64,000 nt of DNA from Lactobacillus kimbladii (GTDB lineage: Bacteria > Bacillota > Bacilli > Lactobacillales > Lactobacillaceae). Shown here piece after piece: positions 33,756-42,154 of this stretch. The stretch's first letter is position 1. Each line of letters starts with the position of its first letter. The translations under genes and the position numbers were made by a program. The DNA lies in assembly GCF_000970755.1 (NCBI RefSeq), contig NZ_KQ034007.1, positions 1-64,000 on the forward strand. The letters are read 5' to 3'. Under the pieces are notes generated by a model that was not told the origin of the DNA, made no database searches, and was given only the letters and a program-made list of their open reading frames with translations.

Positions 33756-33879
33756 GATTAAGCTGTCTCTTATCTTTTTAACATGAATTTAATTTTTTCT
33801 TTATCTTATGATATCACGCTAGCTTAAGTGAAGCAATAAAAAAATAAAGTATTAGATTTAGTCAGCTAAAATAACCATT

Positions 33880-33923
33880 TAAAAAGACTAGGATTAATTT
33901 TAAAAATCAATCCCAGTCTTTTG
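33880..33923 (-). terminator. Terminator of the PadR-HAAS-DUF4097 operon
   Basis: On the minus strand AAAAGACTGGGATT pairs with AATCCTAGTCTTTT with one mismatch and ends in T5. It lies just beyond the last DUF4097 gene. Confidence 0.8.
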
Positions 33924-33960
33924 CTTTATGTGGGTTAATCAGTTGCAAGATGTATAGAAG

Positions 33961-34851
33961 TTAATTTATGAGAATGTCACCATCACCACAAGAAACTTTG
34001 AGTAGAGGCGCATCCCTTAATTTTCTAGCAAAATGTCTGTGATAGTTATTACCGTGAAATATAAGCTCATCCTCTGAAGAAGTTGCCAACTGGTAACTGA
34101 TCTTAGGCGGTCTGCTCATTTGGAAATCTCCTTCACTCAAATTAAAGGAGCTGTCAGCCATTAACTTGGAATCATTGACTCTGACATCACCGTCACCCAA
34201 AGTTGCCTTAATTTTAAATTGACTATTTGTAACAGTTAAATCACCATCACTCAAATTTAAGATACCACTGGTTAAAGTTGAATTAGTAATTTTTAAGTCA
34301 CCGTCAGCAAGGTCAAAATTGGCTTTGTGAGTTGTCACATTTTCAGCGCTAACATTACCATCTTCAAGCTGTAAATTGAGGTCAGCAACAGCTAAGTCGG
34401 CTAAATGAATATTACCCTCAGAACATGATCCAGTTATTTCCTTTAGCGAGTCTGCTTCTGGAACAGTGACAATTATTTTATAAGTCCCGTCTTCATATGC
34501 GTTATCATCAGATATGGTCAGTTGGTCATCCTCAACTTTAGCGCTGATCTTTTTTACATTAGGACCGCTAACTTTAACTTGGAAGTTGTCTCCTTTAGCA
34601 ATTTGGATATTGGGTTCTTCAGCGTCAATATTAATTTTAGAGAACTTGCCTACGTTGAAAGTACGGGATTTTGCTGGTACATGATGTGAGTATGCGTGAG
34701 TTTGATTACGATTAAAAAAGTTTTCAATATTGGTTGTTATGCCTGAATGGATATTATTGATATCTTCTCTGCCACCGTTAGTTTCACCAATACCAAGCAA
34801 AATTATACCGATAGTAATGATGGCAACACTGATTAGGTAAAACTTTTTCAT
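33961..34851 (-). CDS. Membrane-anchored DUF4097 protein
   Basis: This 296-residue protein has an N-terminal membrane anchor (MKKFYLISVAIITIGIILLGIG) followed by an outward-facing beta-helical region with repeated DGD-type turns (EDGNVSAENV, ADGDLKITNS, SDGDLTVTNS, GDGDVRVNDS). The start at 34851 follows AAGGAGAATC; an upstream in-frame extension has no ribosome site. It is the last gene of the PadR-HAAS-DUF4097-DUF4097 operon and a close paralogue of its neighbour. A surface or membrane stress role is suggested by such operons. Confidence 0.8.
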   Translation of the reverse strand: MKKFYLISVAIITIGIILLGIGETNGGREDINNIHSGITTNIENFFNRNQTHAYSHHVPAKSRTFNVGKFSKINIDAEEPNIQIAKGDNFQVKVSGPNVKKISAKVEDDQLTISDDNAYEDGTYKIIVTVPEADSLKEITGSCSEGNIHLADLAVADLNLQLEDGNVSAENVTTHKANFDLADGDLKITNSTLTSGILNLSDGDLTVTNSQFKIKATLGDGDVRVNDSKLMADSSFNLSEGDFQMSRPPKISYQLATSSEDELIFHGNNYHRHFARKLRDAPLLKVSCGDGDILIN

Positions 34852-34938
34852 TTTGATTCTCCTTGTTTTAGATAAGTTTTTAATTTTAAAATGGGTATTA
34901 CTAACCAAGAAAACATCTAAGTAAAGTTTACTTGCCCA

Positions 34939-35748
34939 CTAATTAATTAGAATATCGCCATCCATACTAGTAACTTTTAATACGGGTTTATTTTTAACTT
35001 TTTTTGCAAAATGATTGGAATGGTAAGAACCTTTAAAAATGATTTTATCATCCGAGTGATTTGTCAATACATAGTTGATCTTAGGCGCGTTTGACATTGA
35101 AAAGTCACCGTCATTCAATATAATTGAGCTGTTATTTAGTATTTGAGAGTCGCTAATCTTAACATCGCCATCATTTAGTTTTAGTGAACTACGTGAAAAA
35201 GTCGACTGGTTTACTTTGAGGTCACCGTCATTTGAATTTAGGTCAAGGCTTTTCGCAGTAAGCTTATTAATCAAAACGTCACCATCTTCTATTGTCAAAT
35301 TGATGCGGGGAACGTTTAAACTATTGATATAAAAATCGCCTTCTGCACAAAAACCAGTTATCTTTTTTATGGCGCTTTTAGCAGGAATATAAACATCAAC
35401 GCTATAATAACCATCGTTATAATCATGTTCAGGCTGATCCGAAATAGTGAGCATATTATGATCAACTTTAGTTTTTATTTTTTTGATGTCTGCTCCGTGT
35501 CCCCCTCTAACAACCACTTTAAACTTGTTAATATCCTTAAGTGAAATTCGGATATCGGGTCTGTAACAGGCTAACTTAATATTGTCGAACTTTTTCACGT
35601 AAAAAGTTTTGCTTTCATTATAATGAGCGTGTTTACCATTATAATCATGTGACGGGTTATCATTTAATCTAAATACGACTAGTAGAATCAGCCCGATAAG
35701 TAGTAGCAGTCCAAAGATTAGACCACAAATTTTATAAAACTTTTTCAT
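34939..35748 (-). CDS. Membrane-anchored DUF4097 protein, paralogue
   Basis: The 269-residue protein has an N-terminal anchor (FYKICGLIFGLLLLIGLILLVVFRL) and a beta-helix with repeated DGDV/DGDL turns (EDGDVLINKL, NDGDLKVNQS, NDGDVKISDS, NDGDFSMSNA, MDGDILIN). It ends in DGDILIN, as does the downstream paralogue (GDGDILIN), which shows a shared origin. It starts 2 bp after the HAAS gene ends, so translation is probably coupled. Confidence 0.82.
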   Translation of the reverse strand: MKKFYKICGLIFGLLLLIGLILLVVFRLNDNPSHDYNGKHAHYNESKTFYVKKFDNIKLACYRPDIRISLKDINKFKVVVRGGHGADIKKIKTKVDHNMLTISDQPEHDYNDGYYSVDVYIPAKSAIKKITGFCAEGDFYINSLNVPRINLTIEDGDVLINKLTAKSLDLNSNDGDLKVNQSTFSRSSLKLNDGDVKISDSQILNNSSIILNDGDFSMSNAPKINYVLTNHSDDKIIFKGSYHSNHFAKKVKNKPVLKVTSMDGDILIN

Positions 35749-35750
35749 TT

Positions 35751-36395
35751 TTATTTTTCCTTATCTGTATTTTTTCCGGTATTAGTTTGAAAATAATTTT
35801 TCTTTAAAATATTTTTACCAAGGTTACGCATAAACTGGGTACACTTGGCAATTAAAATTTTGCCTAATTTGATAATGAATGGGAGTAATAAAAGAATAAT
35901 GCCAATGCAAATTAAGGATTTACCCAAGTAAAGACAGCCGACTGGCCAGTTGTGAGTGAATAGCAGGGTTAATGACTTAAGTAAGTTTAAGCCACCACCG
36001 ACAAAGAATTTAAACAAAAAGGCTATTATAGTAAAAAATAAGCCAAAGAAAACTGCGAGTATAAAGAAGAGCACGAATAAAATTGCTAAAACGAGTGGGA
36101 TGCCAATTGGAGCAGCACAAATTCCTAATAAAATGTACCAGCTGGCCTTTAAGTTTGACTTCGGAGTCTCCTTTCTTGGAGAAACAGAATCATCTTTGCT
36201 TGAATAATCGGCTAAAATATTGATTGCTAATTGTTTAGGCGTTCCTAGTTCAGCTTCGATGGTAGAACGTCTGATGAAGTTACCGTCCAATAAAAATTCG
36301 TGGTAAAATTCGACAACATCTTCGCGATCTTTTTCAGGCAAATCAGCTAAGTTTTGTTCTAGTTCGGAAATATAATCATCAATTACTTTGGTCAT
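35751..36395 (-). CDS. HAAS/DUF1700 membrane protein
   Basis: The 214-residue protein has an N-terminal HAAS domain (YISELEQNLADLPEKDREDVVEFYHEFLLDG with IEAELGTPKQLAINIL) followed by about three to four membrane segments and a basic tail. Its start overlaps the end of the padR gene by 17 bp. HAAS proteins often pair with PadR regulators and DUF4097 proteins and are thought to transmit envelope signals. Partner binding is inferred. Confidence 0.85.
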   Translation of the reverse strand: MTKVIDDYISELEQNLADLPEKDREDVVEFYHEFLLDGNFIRRSTIEAELGTPKQLAINILADYSSKDDSVSPRKETPKSNLKASWYILLGICAAPIGIPLVLAILFVLFFILAVFFGLFFTIIAFLFKFFVGGGLNLLKSLTLLFTHNWPVGCLYLGKSLICIGIILLLLPFIIKLGKILIAKCTQFMRNLGKNILKKNYFQTNTGKNTDKEK

Positions 36396-36702
36396 TTTGC
36401 CCTCCTAATACTTGATTAACTCTTGCACTAAAATCTTGCCATTCATCTTGAATTGTATTTAGCAGCGTGAGGCCTTCATCAGTAATGTGATAGTAACGTC
36501 GGTTGCGTCCTTGATAAGGCTCATCATAAGTTGTTAAGCAGTTATTCTTTTTTAGTCTGCGTAAAACAGGATAGATAGTTGACTCGGAGATAGAAAAAAT
36601 CTTTTGCACATTTTGTGTCAAAGCGTAGCCATACAGATCATCTTGTTTTAGAAAAGCTAAAACCGCACCATCTAGCAAACGAGTTGGTATTTGGATTGCC
36701 AT
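36379..36702 (-). CDS. PadR-family transcriptional regulator
   Basis: This 107-residue winged-helix protein has TRLLDGAVLAFLKQDDLYGYALTQ, the SESTIYPVLRRLKKNNCL recognition region and the RRYYHITDEGLTLL wing, all standard for the short PadR group. It is the first gene of the PadR-HAAS-DUF4097 operon and most likely represses it. AGGGGAGG lies before the ATG. Confidence 0.9.
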   Translation of the reverse strand: MAIQIPTRLLDGAVLAFLKQDDLYGYALTQNVQKIFSISESTIYPVLRRLKKNNCLTTYDEPYQGRNRRYYHITDEGLTLLNTIQDEWQDFSARVNQVLGGQNDQSN

Positions 36703-37584
36703 GCTTTGCCTCCCCTAATACTATATGTTATATAATATTTTAATTTAGGACATAAAAATTAGCAAGCTAAATTATAAAATCACTGATTTGTTTTTGCTAA
36801 TTTTTTAGACAAAAGAAATTTTTAACTAATAAATTTGAACGTCGTTTTGCCACTTAAAAATTACTTTGACTACAATTTCAAAGTAATTTTTTGGCTTACA
36901 AAAAAATCTTGCAGCACTCAAAAAAAATATTTCCGATTGGCAGCTAACTTACGAAGCAAAATTGGCTTAAGCTCAACTGCCTAAAAATTATTTATAGCAT
37001 AATTTTTTGCAAATTTTTTTAAACTTTAATTTCTGCAATCAAGCTTAAAAAATGATCCATAGCATTCAATTTACCCATTTTCACAAACTTTTAGTGAAGA
37101 ACATAAGGGAATCTGCTATCTCTTACCTTTGGTAAGAGCATAGCTTGGCGGTGCCAAGCGGTTCCAGGGTATCAGTGGGGTGCTATCATTTTTGGACTCA
37201 ACTATCCCAATCAGGGACGGTTATAAACGCTGATATAAAGCTATTTGTCCCAGTTAGGGTTGTGAAATTTTTTAACTGTCCCAGATGGGACTGCTATAAA
37301 TGTTGCTAAATCAACTTTTATTGAAAGTGCTTAGGGCAGTTAAATTCACTTGTAGGCAACAAAAAAGCGATCCGATTGGATCGCTCAATTGGCTTGCGAC
37401 TGATTAGATCGCTTGCACGCTTACATGGATGATTAGCCATGTACTACTATTCTTAGATTAATTATAGCATATCATTCAATATTTGCTAAACTAAAGCAGT
37501 ACGCTTTTGGCGCTACTTCGTTTAATGCACATTATGTTAAGTTGGATTGGTATGGATTTTTTTAGTAAAAACAACAATAAATTT
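36703..37584. other. Gene-free, hairpin-rich intergenic region
   Basis: I see no convincing gene in these 880 bp. There are several strong hairpins: AATTACTTTG with CAAAGTAATT (about 36868-36897), CTCTTACC with GGTAAGAG, then GCTTGGC with GCCAAGC (about 37118-37160). A repeat block follows at about 37203-37315, in which CCCAnTnnGGGAC and TATAAAnGnTG recur. The pattern suggests a structured RNA or a decayed element rather than coding DNA. Confidence 0.5.
37360..37386 (-). terminator. Terminator for the MFS gene transcript
   Basis: On the minus strand AGCGATCC, four bases, GGATCGCT is followed by TTTTTG. It lies about 200 bp past the MFS stop, leaving a long 3-prime leader with another hairpin (ACATGG/CCATGT at about 37422-37441). 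Confidence 0.75.
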
Positions 37585-38835
37585 CTATGCAATTTCAGCT
37601 TGTTTTGCTTTATTAACTTTTATCATTACAATCAGAGTAACAATGAAGACAATTGCGCTAAATCCTAAAACACCGTACAGGGCATAATTAACGTTGATTG
37701 TACCAGCTATGGTGGTAAATAATGTCGTCATTAATGGCCCAGCGATTGCTAAGATTGTGTTTAAAAGTCCGGCTGAAGAAGCTAAAATTTTGCGATCTAC
37801 GGAGATCACCAACCATTGCATTAACTTAGGACTGCTCGTACCAGCTAAGAAGCCAAGAGTGGTCATTAAGATAAGGCAGAGTATGCTGCTCTTGTTCAAA
37901 ATGACAACGGCCATAATGGCACTACTGATAGTAGATAATAAAGATAGTTGGAAAAGTGACGTGTTTTTAAGCAGCCTGGTGCCAACTGCACTGCCAAGGG
38001 CTAAGCCAATTGCGGCAGCAGCTCCTAGAAGTGCGATGGTGAAACTATAGCTGCCGATAAGCATGCTTTTATTGCCGGCAATAACGATTGAAATTAGTGG
38101 CTCAACAGAGCTGAGCAGACCATTAAGCATGGCTACAACTAAAACAATCGTTAAGAGTCCGTGGGCTTGACGTACTTGCTTGAATGATGAGCTAATCGTG
38201 GCAAAGAAGTTTTGGTCGTTGACCTCTTCTTTCTGGTCAGGCTGCTGTTTACGAACACTTGCCCCAATGTTGGCATAGAGTAAGCCGGCTGATAAGAAGG
38301 TCAGCGCATTGACAATGGCCAGTTCTGAGTATGACATGAAGAGCAGGAGCCCGGAACCGACGAATTGTGCGACCAACGTAATTAGTTGTGATACACCACT
38401 GGTAAAACCCTGGGCTTCAGCCATTTCATTTTCACCGACGAGACCAACAATTAAGGGTGTTTGTAATCCACCAGAATACATGCCGGAGAGATCAGACACA
38501 AAGTTGAGTCCGATAACCATTAAAACTAGGTTCCAGCCGGCAATATTGGTGACAAATAGTAGGCCTACCAGCATGTACAGGGCAAAGCGGATGACTGCAA
38601 GCCAGACAATTACACGGTACTTGTTGTGCGTCCGGTCCGCTAGGTAGCCACTGAGACTTTGAATAAGGTCTGGAAGCGATTCGGTAATCGCAATCAAAGA
38701 TAATGCTAGAGAATAATTTTTTAATTTGCTGGCATAAGTCATGAGAGCCAGGTAGAACAGGATGTTGCCTGCACCAGACAACCAGCTGGCAAGAGTAAAT
38801 TTTCTGTAGTTTTTATTCTTTAAAAAGATGTTCAT
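37585..38835 (-). CDS. MFS efflux transporter
   Basis: This 416-residue major facilitator has twelve membrane segments. The N-terminus MNIFLKNKNYRKFTLASWLSGAGNILFY is of the kind seen in macrolide/multidrug exporters of the MFS_3 group, and motif A is degenerate (GYLADRTHNKYR). A cytosolic loop (KQQPDQKEEVNDQNF) lies between the halves. It is a single-gene unit, divergent from the rgg gene. That pairing could mean export of a peptide signal or drug, but nothing in the protein proves it. Confidence 0.82.
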   Translation of the reverse strand: MNIFLKNKNYRKFTLASWLSGAGNILFYLALMTYASKLKNYSLALSLIAITESLPDLIQSLSGYLADRTHNKYRVIVWLAVIRFALYMLVGLLFVTNIAGWNLVLMVIGLNFVSDLSGMYSGGLQTPLIVGLVGENEMAEAQGFTSGVSQLITLVAQFVGSGLLLFMSYSELAIVNALTFLSAGLLYANIGASVRKQQPDQKEEVNDQNFFATISSSFKQVRQAHGLLTIVLVVAMLNGLLSSVEPLISIVIAGNKSMLIGSYSFTIALLGAAAAIGLALGSAVGTRLLKNTSLFQLSLLSTISSAIMAVVILNKSSILCLILMTTLGFLAGTSSPKLMQWLVISVDRKILASSAGLLNTILAIAGPLMTTLFTTIAGTINVNYALYGVLGFSAIVFIVTLIVMIKVNKAKQAEIA

Positions 38836-39051
38836 AATATTTGCCTCTCATTTCTTAATTTGATGATATTTTTATTATAAAAGGGCTATAATTTTAAATA
38901 TAAAAATGTCGTATTCGAAATTTTTTGATCAAATAAGAAAGAGGCAAGTGAATCAGAATAAATATAATATTAATATTTATTGAGAAAAATAAATCCAGGC
39001 GTAATAAAAATTAAAGATATAGTATTACAAGTGACAGGAATGGAGAAAATT

Positions 39052-39894
39052 ATGACTATTGGTAGCTTATTAAGAAAATTTCGACTGAATAAAGAAAAAA
39101 CTCAACGAGAATGGATTGGGGATATTGTAAGTCCTTCCTATTACTCTAAGGTAGAAAAGGATATTCATCGTATTTCTGCAGAAGATTTAGTAAGTTTACT
39201 GAATTATAATTCTGTCTCTTTACTTGATTTTTTTGGTGAACTAAATAGTTCTAAACAATCAAAATATAATCAAGAACGTGAATTAATGACTGTAATAAAT
39301 GATGCTTATTACCGGAATTCAAAAAACGAATTGTTAAAGTTGAAAGAATTTGTTAGTGAAAGTGATCTTCCTAATAAAGAATCTGACTTACTTTATCTGG
39401 ATGCTTATATTGCTGATATAAATAATGAAAACTTAGATGATGTAGAAAAACAGGCTTTAAAAGATCAAATATTTAGTAAACCTAATTTTGATAAGTCTAA
39501 ATTGGTACTGTATTGCAATTTTATGATGTTCTATGATCTTGAAAGTAATTTGTTGATTACTAGACGAGTGATTAAACAATTTCAAGGATCTAATGATGTT
39601 AATACATTGGAAATGATTTTAAGTGTTATTGGTAATTTGTTAATTCAGTGCATTGAAGAAAATGAGTATGATGAAACAAAATTTTTGATTATTACTGCAG
39701 ATCAAATTTCTACTAGACCTGGATTGTTCTTTTATAAAAATGTTATTTTACTACTTAAAAATATGGTTAAGTATCACTACGAACCTAAAAACGAGTATTT
39801 GAAAATTTGCCAAATAGCAATTGAAAATTTTTCTTTATTGGGTATGAATGAATATGGCAAAGAATTAAATCAATTTTTTGAACAGCAAAAATAA
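39052..39894 (+). CDS. Rgg/GadR/MutR-family transcriptional regulator
   Basis: The 280-residue protein has an N-terminal Cro/C1-type HTH (IGSLLRKFRLNKEKTQREWIGDIVSPSYYSKVEKD) and a helical TPR-like C-terminal domain, as in peptide-sensing Rgg proteins. ATG at 39052 follows GGAG with six bases of spacing; the open frame reaches a TTG at 38980 without a ribosome site. Rgg proteins bind short imported peptides encoded close by. Here a series of 13-17-residue micro-ORFs follows, once an IS insertion is removed. Regulation of those peptides is therefore inferred. Confidence 0.88.
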   Translation: MTIGSLLRKFRLNKEKTQREWIGDIVSPSYYSKVEKDIHRISAEDLVSLLNYNSVSLLDFFGELNSSKQSKYNQERELMTVINDAYYRNSKNELLKLKEFVSESDLPNKESDLLYLDAYIADINNENLDDVEKQALKDQIFSKPNFDKSKLVLYCNFMMFYDLESNLLITRRVIKQFQGSNDVNTLEMILSVIGNLLIQCIEENEYDETKFLIITADQISTRPGLFFYKNVILLLKNMVKYHYEPKNEYLKICQIAIENFSLLGMNEYGKELNQFFEQQK

Positions 39895-39920
39895 AAAAGT
39901 TTCGTATTTAACATAAATGG

Positions 39921-41395
39921 TGATATGACCCCCAAATTTAGGACAAATTTGGGGGTTATTTTTATGTCTAAATTATCCAAACAAGATAAAATTGAAATCT
40001 ATCATCTTTGGCACGATTATCAAATAAGCCCTGCTGAGCTAAGTCAGCGTTATCGGGTTGGCAAGACTAATATTAATTACTTGTTAGCTTTAATTGGCCG
40101 TCACGGTCTAGCTATTTTAGACCAGCCTTTCACTGCTTATACAAGTAATTTTAAGGAGCAAGCTCTCAAGCGAATCATAGTTAAACATGAGCCTGCCCGT
40201 CGAGTATCTATTGACTTGGGCTTAAAAAGTAGTGGCATGTTGTACAACTGGCTGCACGAATATCGTAAAAATGGGTATAATATCGTTAACAAGCAGAGAG
40301 GACGACCGCCCCATGACCAAAAGAGAACAGCTGATCAAACAGGAAAATCAGCGGCTCAAGCAAGAGAACGAACGCTTACGCCAGCAGAACTTAAAGCTGA
40401 AAATCGAGAACGAATTTGTAAAAAAATTGAGCGTCTTAGTCGACCAGCGGACCAAGAACCGCAAGCCGCGGAAATAGCCCAGGCAGTTACCCAACTAAGG
40501 CGCGAGCTTAAAGTCAGCGTAACTTTTATTCTTGATACCATTAATGCCAATCCCAATCTGCCCCATCTATCTCGTAGTAATTACTACTACACTTTAAAGA
40601 AGAAGGATAAAGAGCGAGATAATCGAGAAATAATGGCAGAAATCAAAACTATCTATGAAGAACACAAGCACCGCTATGGCTATCGCCGCATTACTGCAGA
40701 GCTTAGGCGTCGCGGTTTATTAGTCAACCATAAAAAGGTGCAGCGCTTAATGAACAAGCTGAAACTGTTTGGCATAGTCAGTAAACGCTGGCACAAATAC
40801 AGCAGCTATCGCGGCACTCAGGGTCCGATTAAGTCTGACCTGATTAAACGCAGCTTTAGTGCGGTTTATCCCAATCACAAATGGTATTCAGATGTGACGG
40901 AGTTTAAGCTCAAGGGGCAAAAGACCTACTTGTCACCGATCATTGATGGCTGCACCCAAGAGATTGTTTCCTATACCATTTCCCGCAGTCCTAATCTTAA
41001 GCAGACCATGGATATGTTAAAAAAAGCCTGGGACAAGCATCCGGCACTGAATGGTTTGATCTTTCACACTGATCAAGGCTGGCAATACCAAAACGGCCAG
41101 TTTCAAGCGTGGCTGAAAAATCATGGCATTAGCCAGTCAATGTCACGCAAGGGCAATTCGCTTGATGATGGGTTAATGGCAGGCTTCTTCGGAATACTCA
41201 AACGAGAAATGTTTTATGGCTTTGAAAAACAGTTTAAAAATCTCACTGAACTGGAAGACGGGATTAGAGACTACATTGAGTATTACAATCAGAAAAGAAT
41301 CAAGATCAAACTAAAAGGACTAACTCCGCTTGAATATCGGCAGTTAGTCCTCGGTTAGCAGCTAATAAAGTGTCCTAATTTTAGGGTTCACATCA
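39921..41395 (+). mobile_element. IS3-family (IS150-group) insertion sequence
   Basis: The element is 1475 bp with imperfect inverted ends of about 26 bp: TGATATGACCCCCAAATTTA on the left, and TGATGTGAACCCTAAAATTA when the right end is reversed. TGG is duplicated on both sides (39918-39920 and 41396-41398), the 3-bp target repeat usual for this family. It carries the transposase reading frame at 39964-41358. Confidence 0.9.
39964..41358 (+). pseudogene. IS150-group transposase, orfA frameshifted
   Basis: The DDE residues of OrfB are intact: HKWYSDVTEF, FHTDQGWQYQ and FFGILKREMF. OrfA supplies an HTH at the N-terminus (MSKLSKQDKIEIYHLW). Although the frame is open throughout, residues from about 118 to 170 are a wrong-frame reading. 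The leucine-zipper part (MTKREQLIKQ, then ENQRLKQENERLRQQ) lies in the +1 frame at 40312-40477. Removing one C from CCCC near 40309 would join the real OrfA. The usual OrfA-to-OrfB slippage would then follow. So the apparent 460-residue fusion is probably a damaged transposase. Confidence 0.75.
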
Positions 41396-41527
41396 TGGTT
41401 CAAATACGAAACTTTTTTAAAAACTTAGAAATAGCAAATATACTAGAAACATAAACACGAGGAAGAAAGATTAAAAATCTAACTTGTGAAGTCAATAGAA
41501 ATATAAGATTGTAAGGAGATGATGATA

Positions 41528-41572
41528 ATGCTAATAAGGTCTTGTCCTTGGTGGGTATGGAATAGGATATAA
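41528..41572 (+). CDS. Micro-ORF A, 14 residues with PWWVW motif
   Basis: MLIRSCPWWVWNRI is preceded by AAGGAG at nine bases. Its double tryptophan recalls the WW-type signalling peptides (ComS/XIP) that pair with Rgg proteins in streptococci, and it carries a single Cys. It is the first micro-ORF after rgg if the IS is removed. Assignment as a peptide pheromone or a modified peptide is inference from size, position and ribosome site. Confidence 0.55.
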   Translation: MLIRSCPWWVWNRI

Positions 41573-41602
41573 TTTTTAATTAATTTAAAGGAAGTGATAT
41601 TT

Positions 41603-41650
41603 ATGTTAAGAATGGGAATTGTAATAGGCGATGAAGTTTGGCGCCATTAA
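41603..41650 (+). CDS. Micro-ORF B, 15 residues
   Basis: MLRMGIVIGDEVWRH is preceded by AAAGGAAG with good spacing. It has a hydrophobic middle and a charged end. The stop codon is doubled (TAATAA) and followed by GAAAAA, a trailer that also follows micro-ORFs C and D. No family recognised. Confidence 0.5.
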   Translation: MLRMGIVIGDEVWRH

Positions 41651-41721
41651 TAAGAAAAAATAATATGAAAGCTATACTGATGGTGTTTTTATAAAATTTA
41701 GAAAAAAGAGGAGAAATAATA

Positions 41722-41775
41722 ATGAATGAATTGACAAGAGGAATTCACATTCATGTAGATATCGATGTTGACTAG
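41722..41775 (+). CDS. Micro-ORF C, 17 residues, His/Asp-rich tail
   Basis: MNELTRGIHIHVDIDVD is preceded by GAGGAGAAAT. The tail alternates hydrophobic residues with His and Asp (HIHVDIDVD). It is nearly identical to micro-ORF D 109 bp downstream, and both start ATGAATGA. It is translated as an independent short peptide if the ribosome site is used. Confidence 0.6.
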   Translation: MNELTRGIHIHVDIDVD

Positions 41776-41830
41776 TAAGAAAAAGAATAATTAGGATCGT
41801 AACATTTTAAATTAAAGGAGGTAGCAATTA

Positions 41831-41884
41831 ATGAATGAACTGACAAGAGGAATTCACATTCATGTAGGTATCGATGTTGACTAA
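41831..41884 (+). CDS. Micro-ORF D, 17 residues, duplicate of C
   Basis: MNELTRGIHIHVGIDVD differs from micro-ORF C by one residue (Gly for Asp at 13). It has an even stronger ribosome site (AAAGGAGGT). The silent and single amino-acid differences between C and D suggest the peptide is under selection. Function unknown. Confidence 0.6.
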   Translation: MNELTRGIHIHVGIDVD

Positions 41885-41993
41885 TAAGAAAAAGAATTAA
41901 TCTCAAAGTTGATTCTCAATGTTAAATTTCAAAAAATTATTAGTTAAATAAAAGTAGCAGTATAAATAAAAACGTTGGAAAGGAGAAACCAAT

Positions 41994-42035
41994 ATAAAAA
42001 AATCTTTTAGAATTGGCCCACCATGGTTCTTTTAA
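41994..42035 (+). CDS. Micro-ORF E, 13 residues, ATA start
   Basis: Reads MKKSFRIGPPWFF if ATA at 41994 is the start, eight bases after AAGGAG. There is no ATG in frame. The basic N-terminus and aromatic C-terminus fit a short signal or toxin peptide. It may be a decayed gene whose ATG mutated to ATA. Confidence 0.35.
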   Translation: MKKSFRIGPPWFF

Positions 42036-42118
42036 GTATAACTTTATTTGAAAAAGAATTAATTTATTGCAAAAAAAATTACACGAAAGTAAATAATCGT
42101 GTAGTGACCAAAAACATT

Positions 42119-42150
42119 AGAAGCATTGCCCTGCATGGCAATGCTTTTTA
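42119..42150 (+). terminator. Terminator after the micro-ORF block
   Basis: AAGCATTGCC, six bases, GGCAATGCTT is followed by a T-run. It is nearly symmetric and can also end the minus-strand plasmid-gene fragment. A weaker hairpin (TACACGA/TCGTGTA) lies just upstream at about 42080-42103. Confidence 0.85.
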
Positions 42151-42154
42151 TTTG

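Larger units (their letters stand above)
39893..41418 (+). terminator. rgg terminator hairpin split by an IS insertion
   Basis: AAAAAAGTTTCGTATTT at 39893-39909 and AAATACGAAACTTTTTT at 41402-41418 are exact inverted copies. Without the IS at 39921-41395 and one target copy they would be 14 bases apart, an ideal terminator loop just after the rgg stop. The IS thus landed inside the loop. Confidence 0.8.

Noticed and set aside
41665-41694. Nine-codon frame MKAILMVFL between micro-ORFs B and C
   Set aside because: It has no clear ribosome site, unlike its neighbours, so I cannot support it as a gene.
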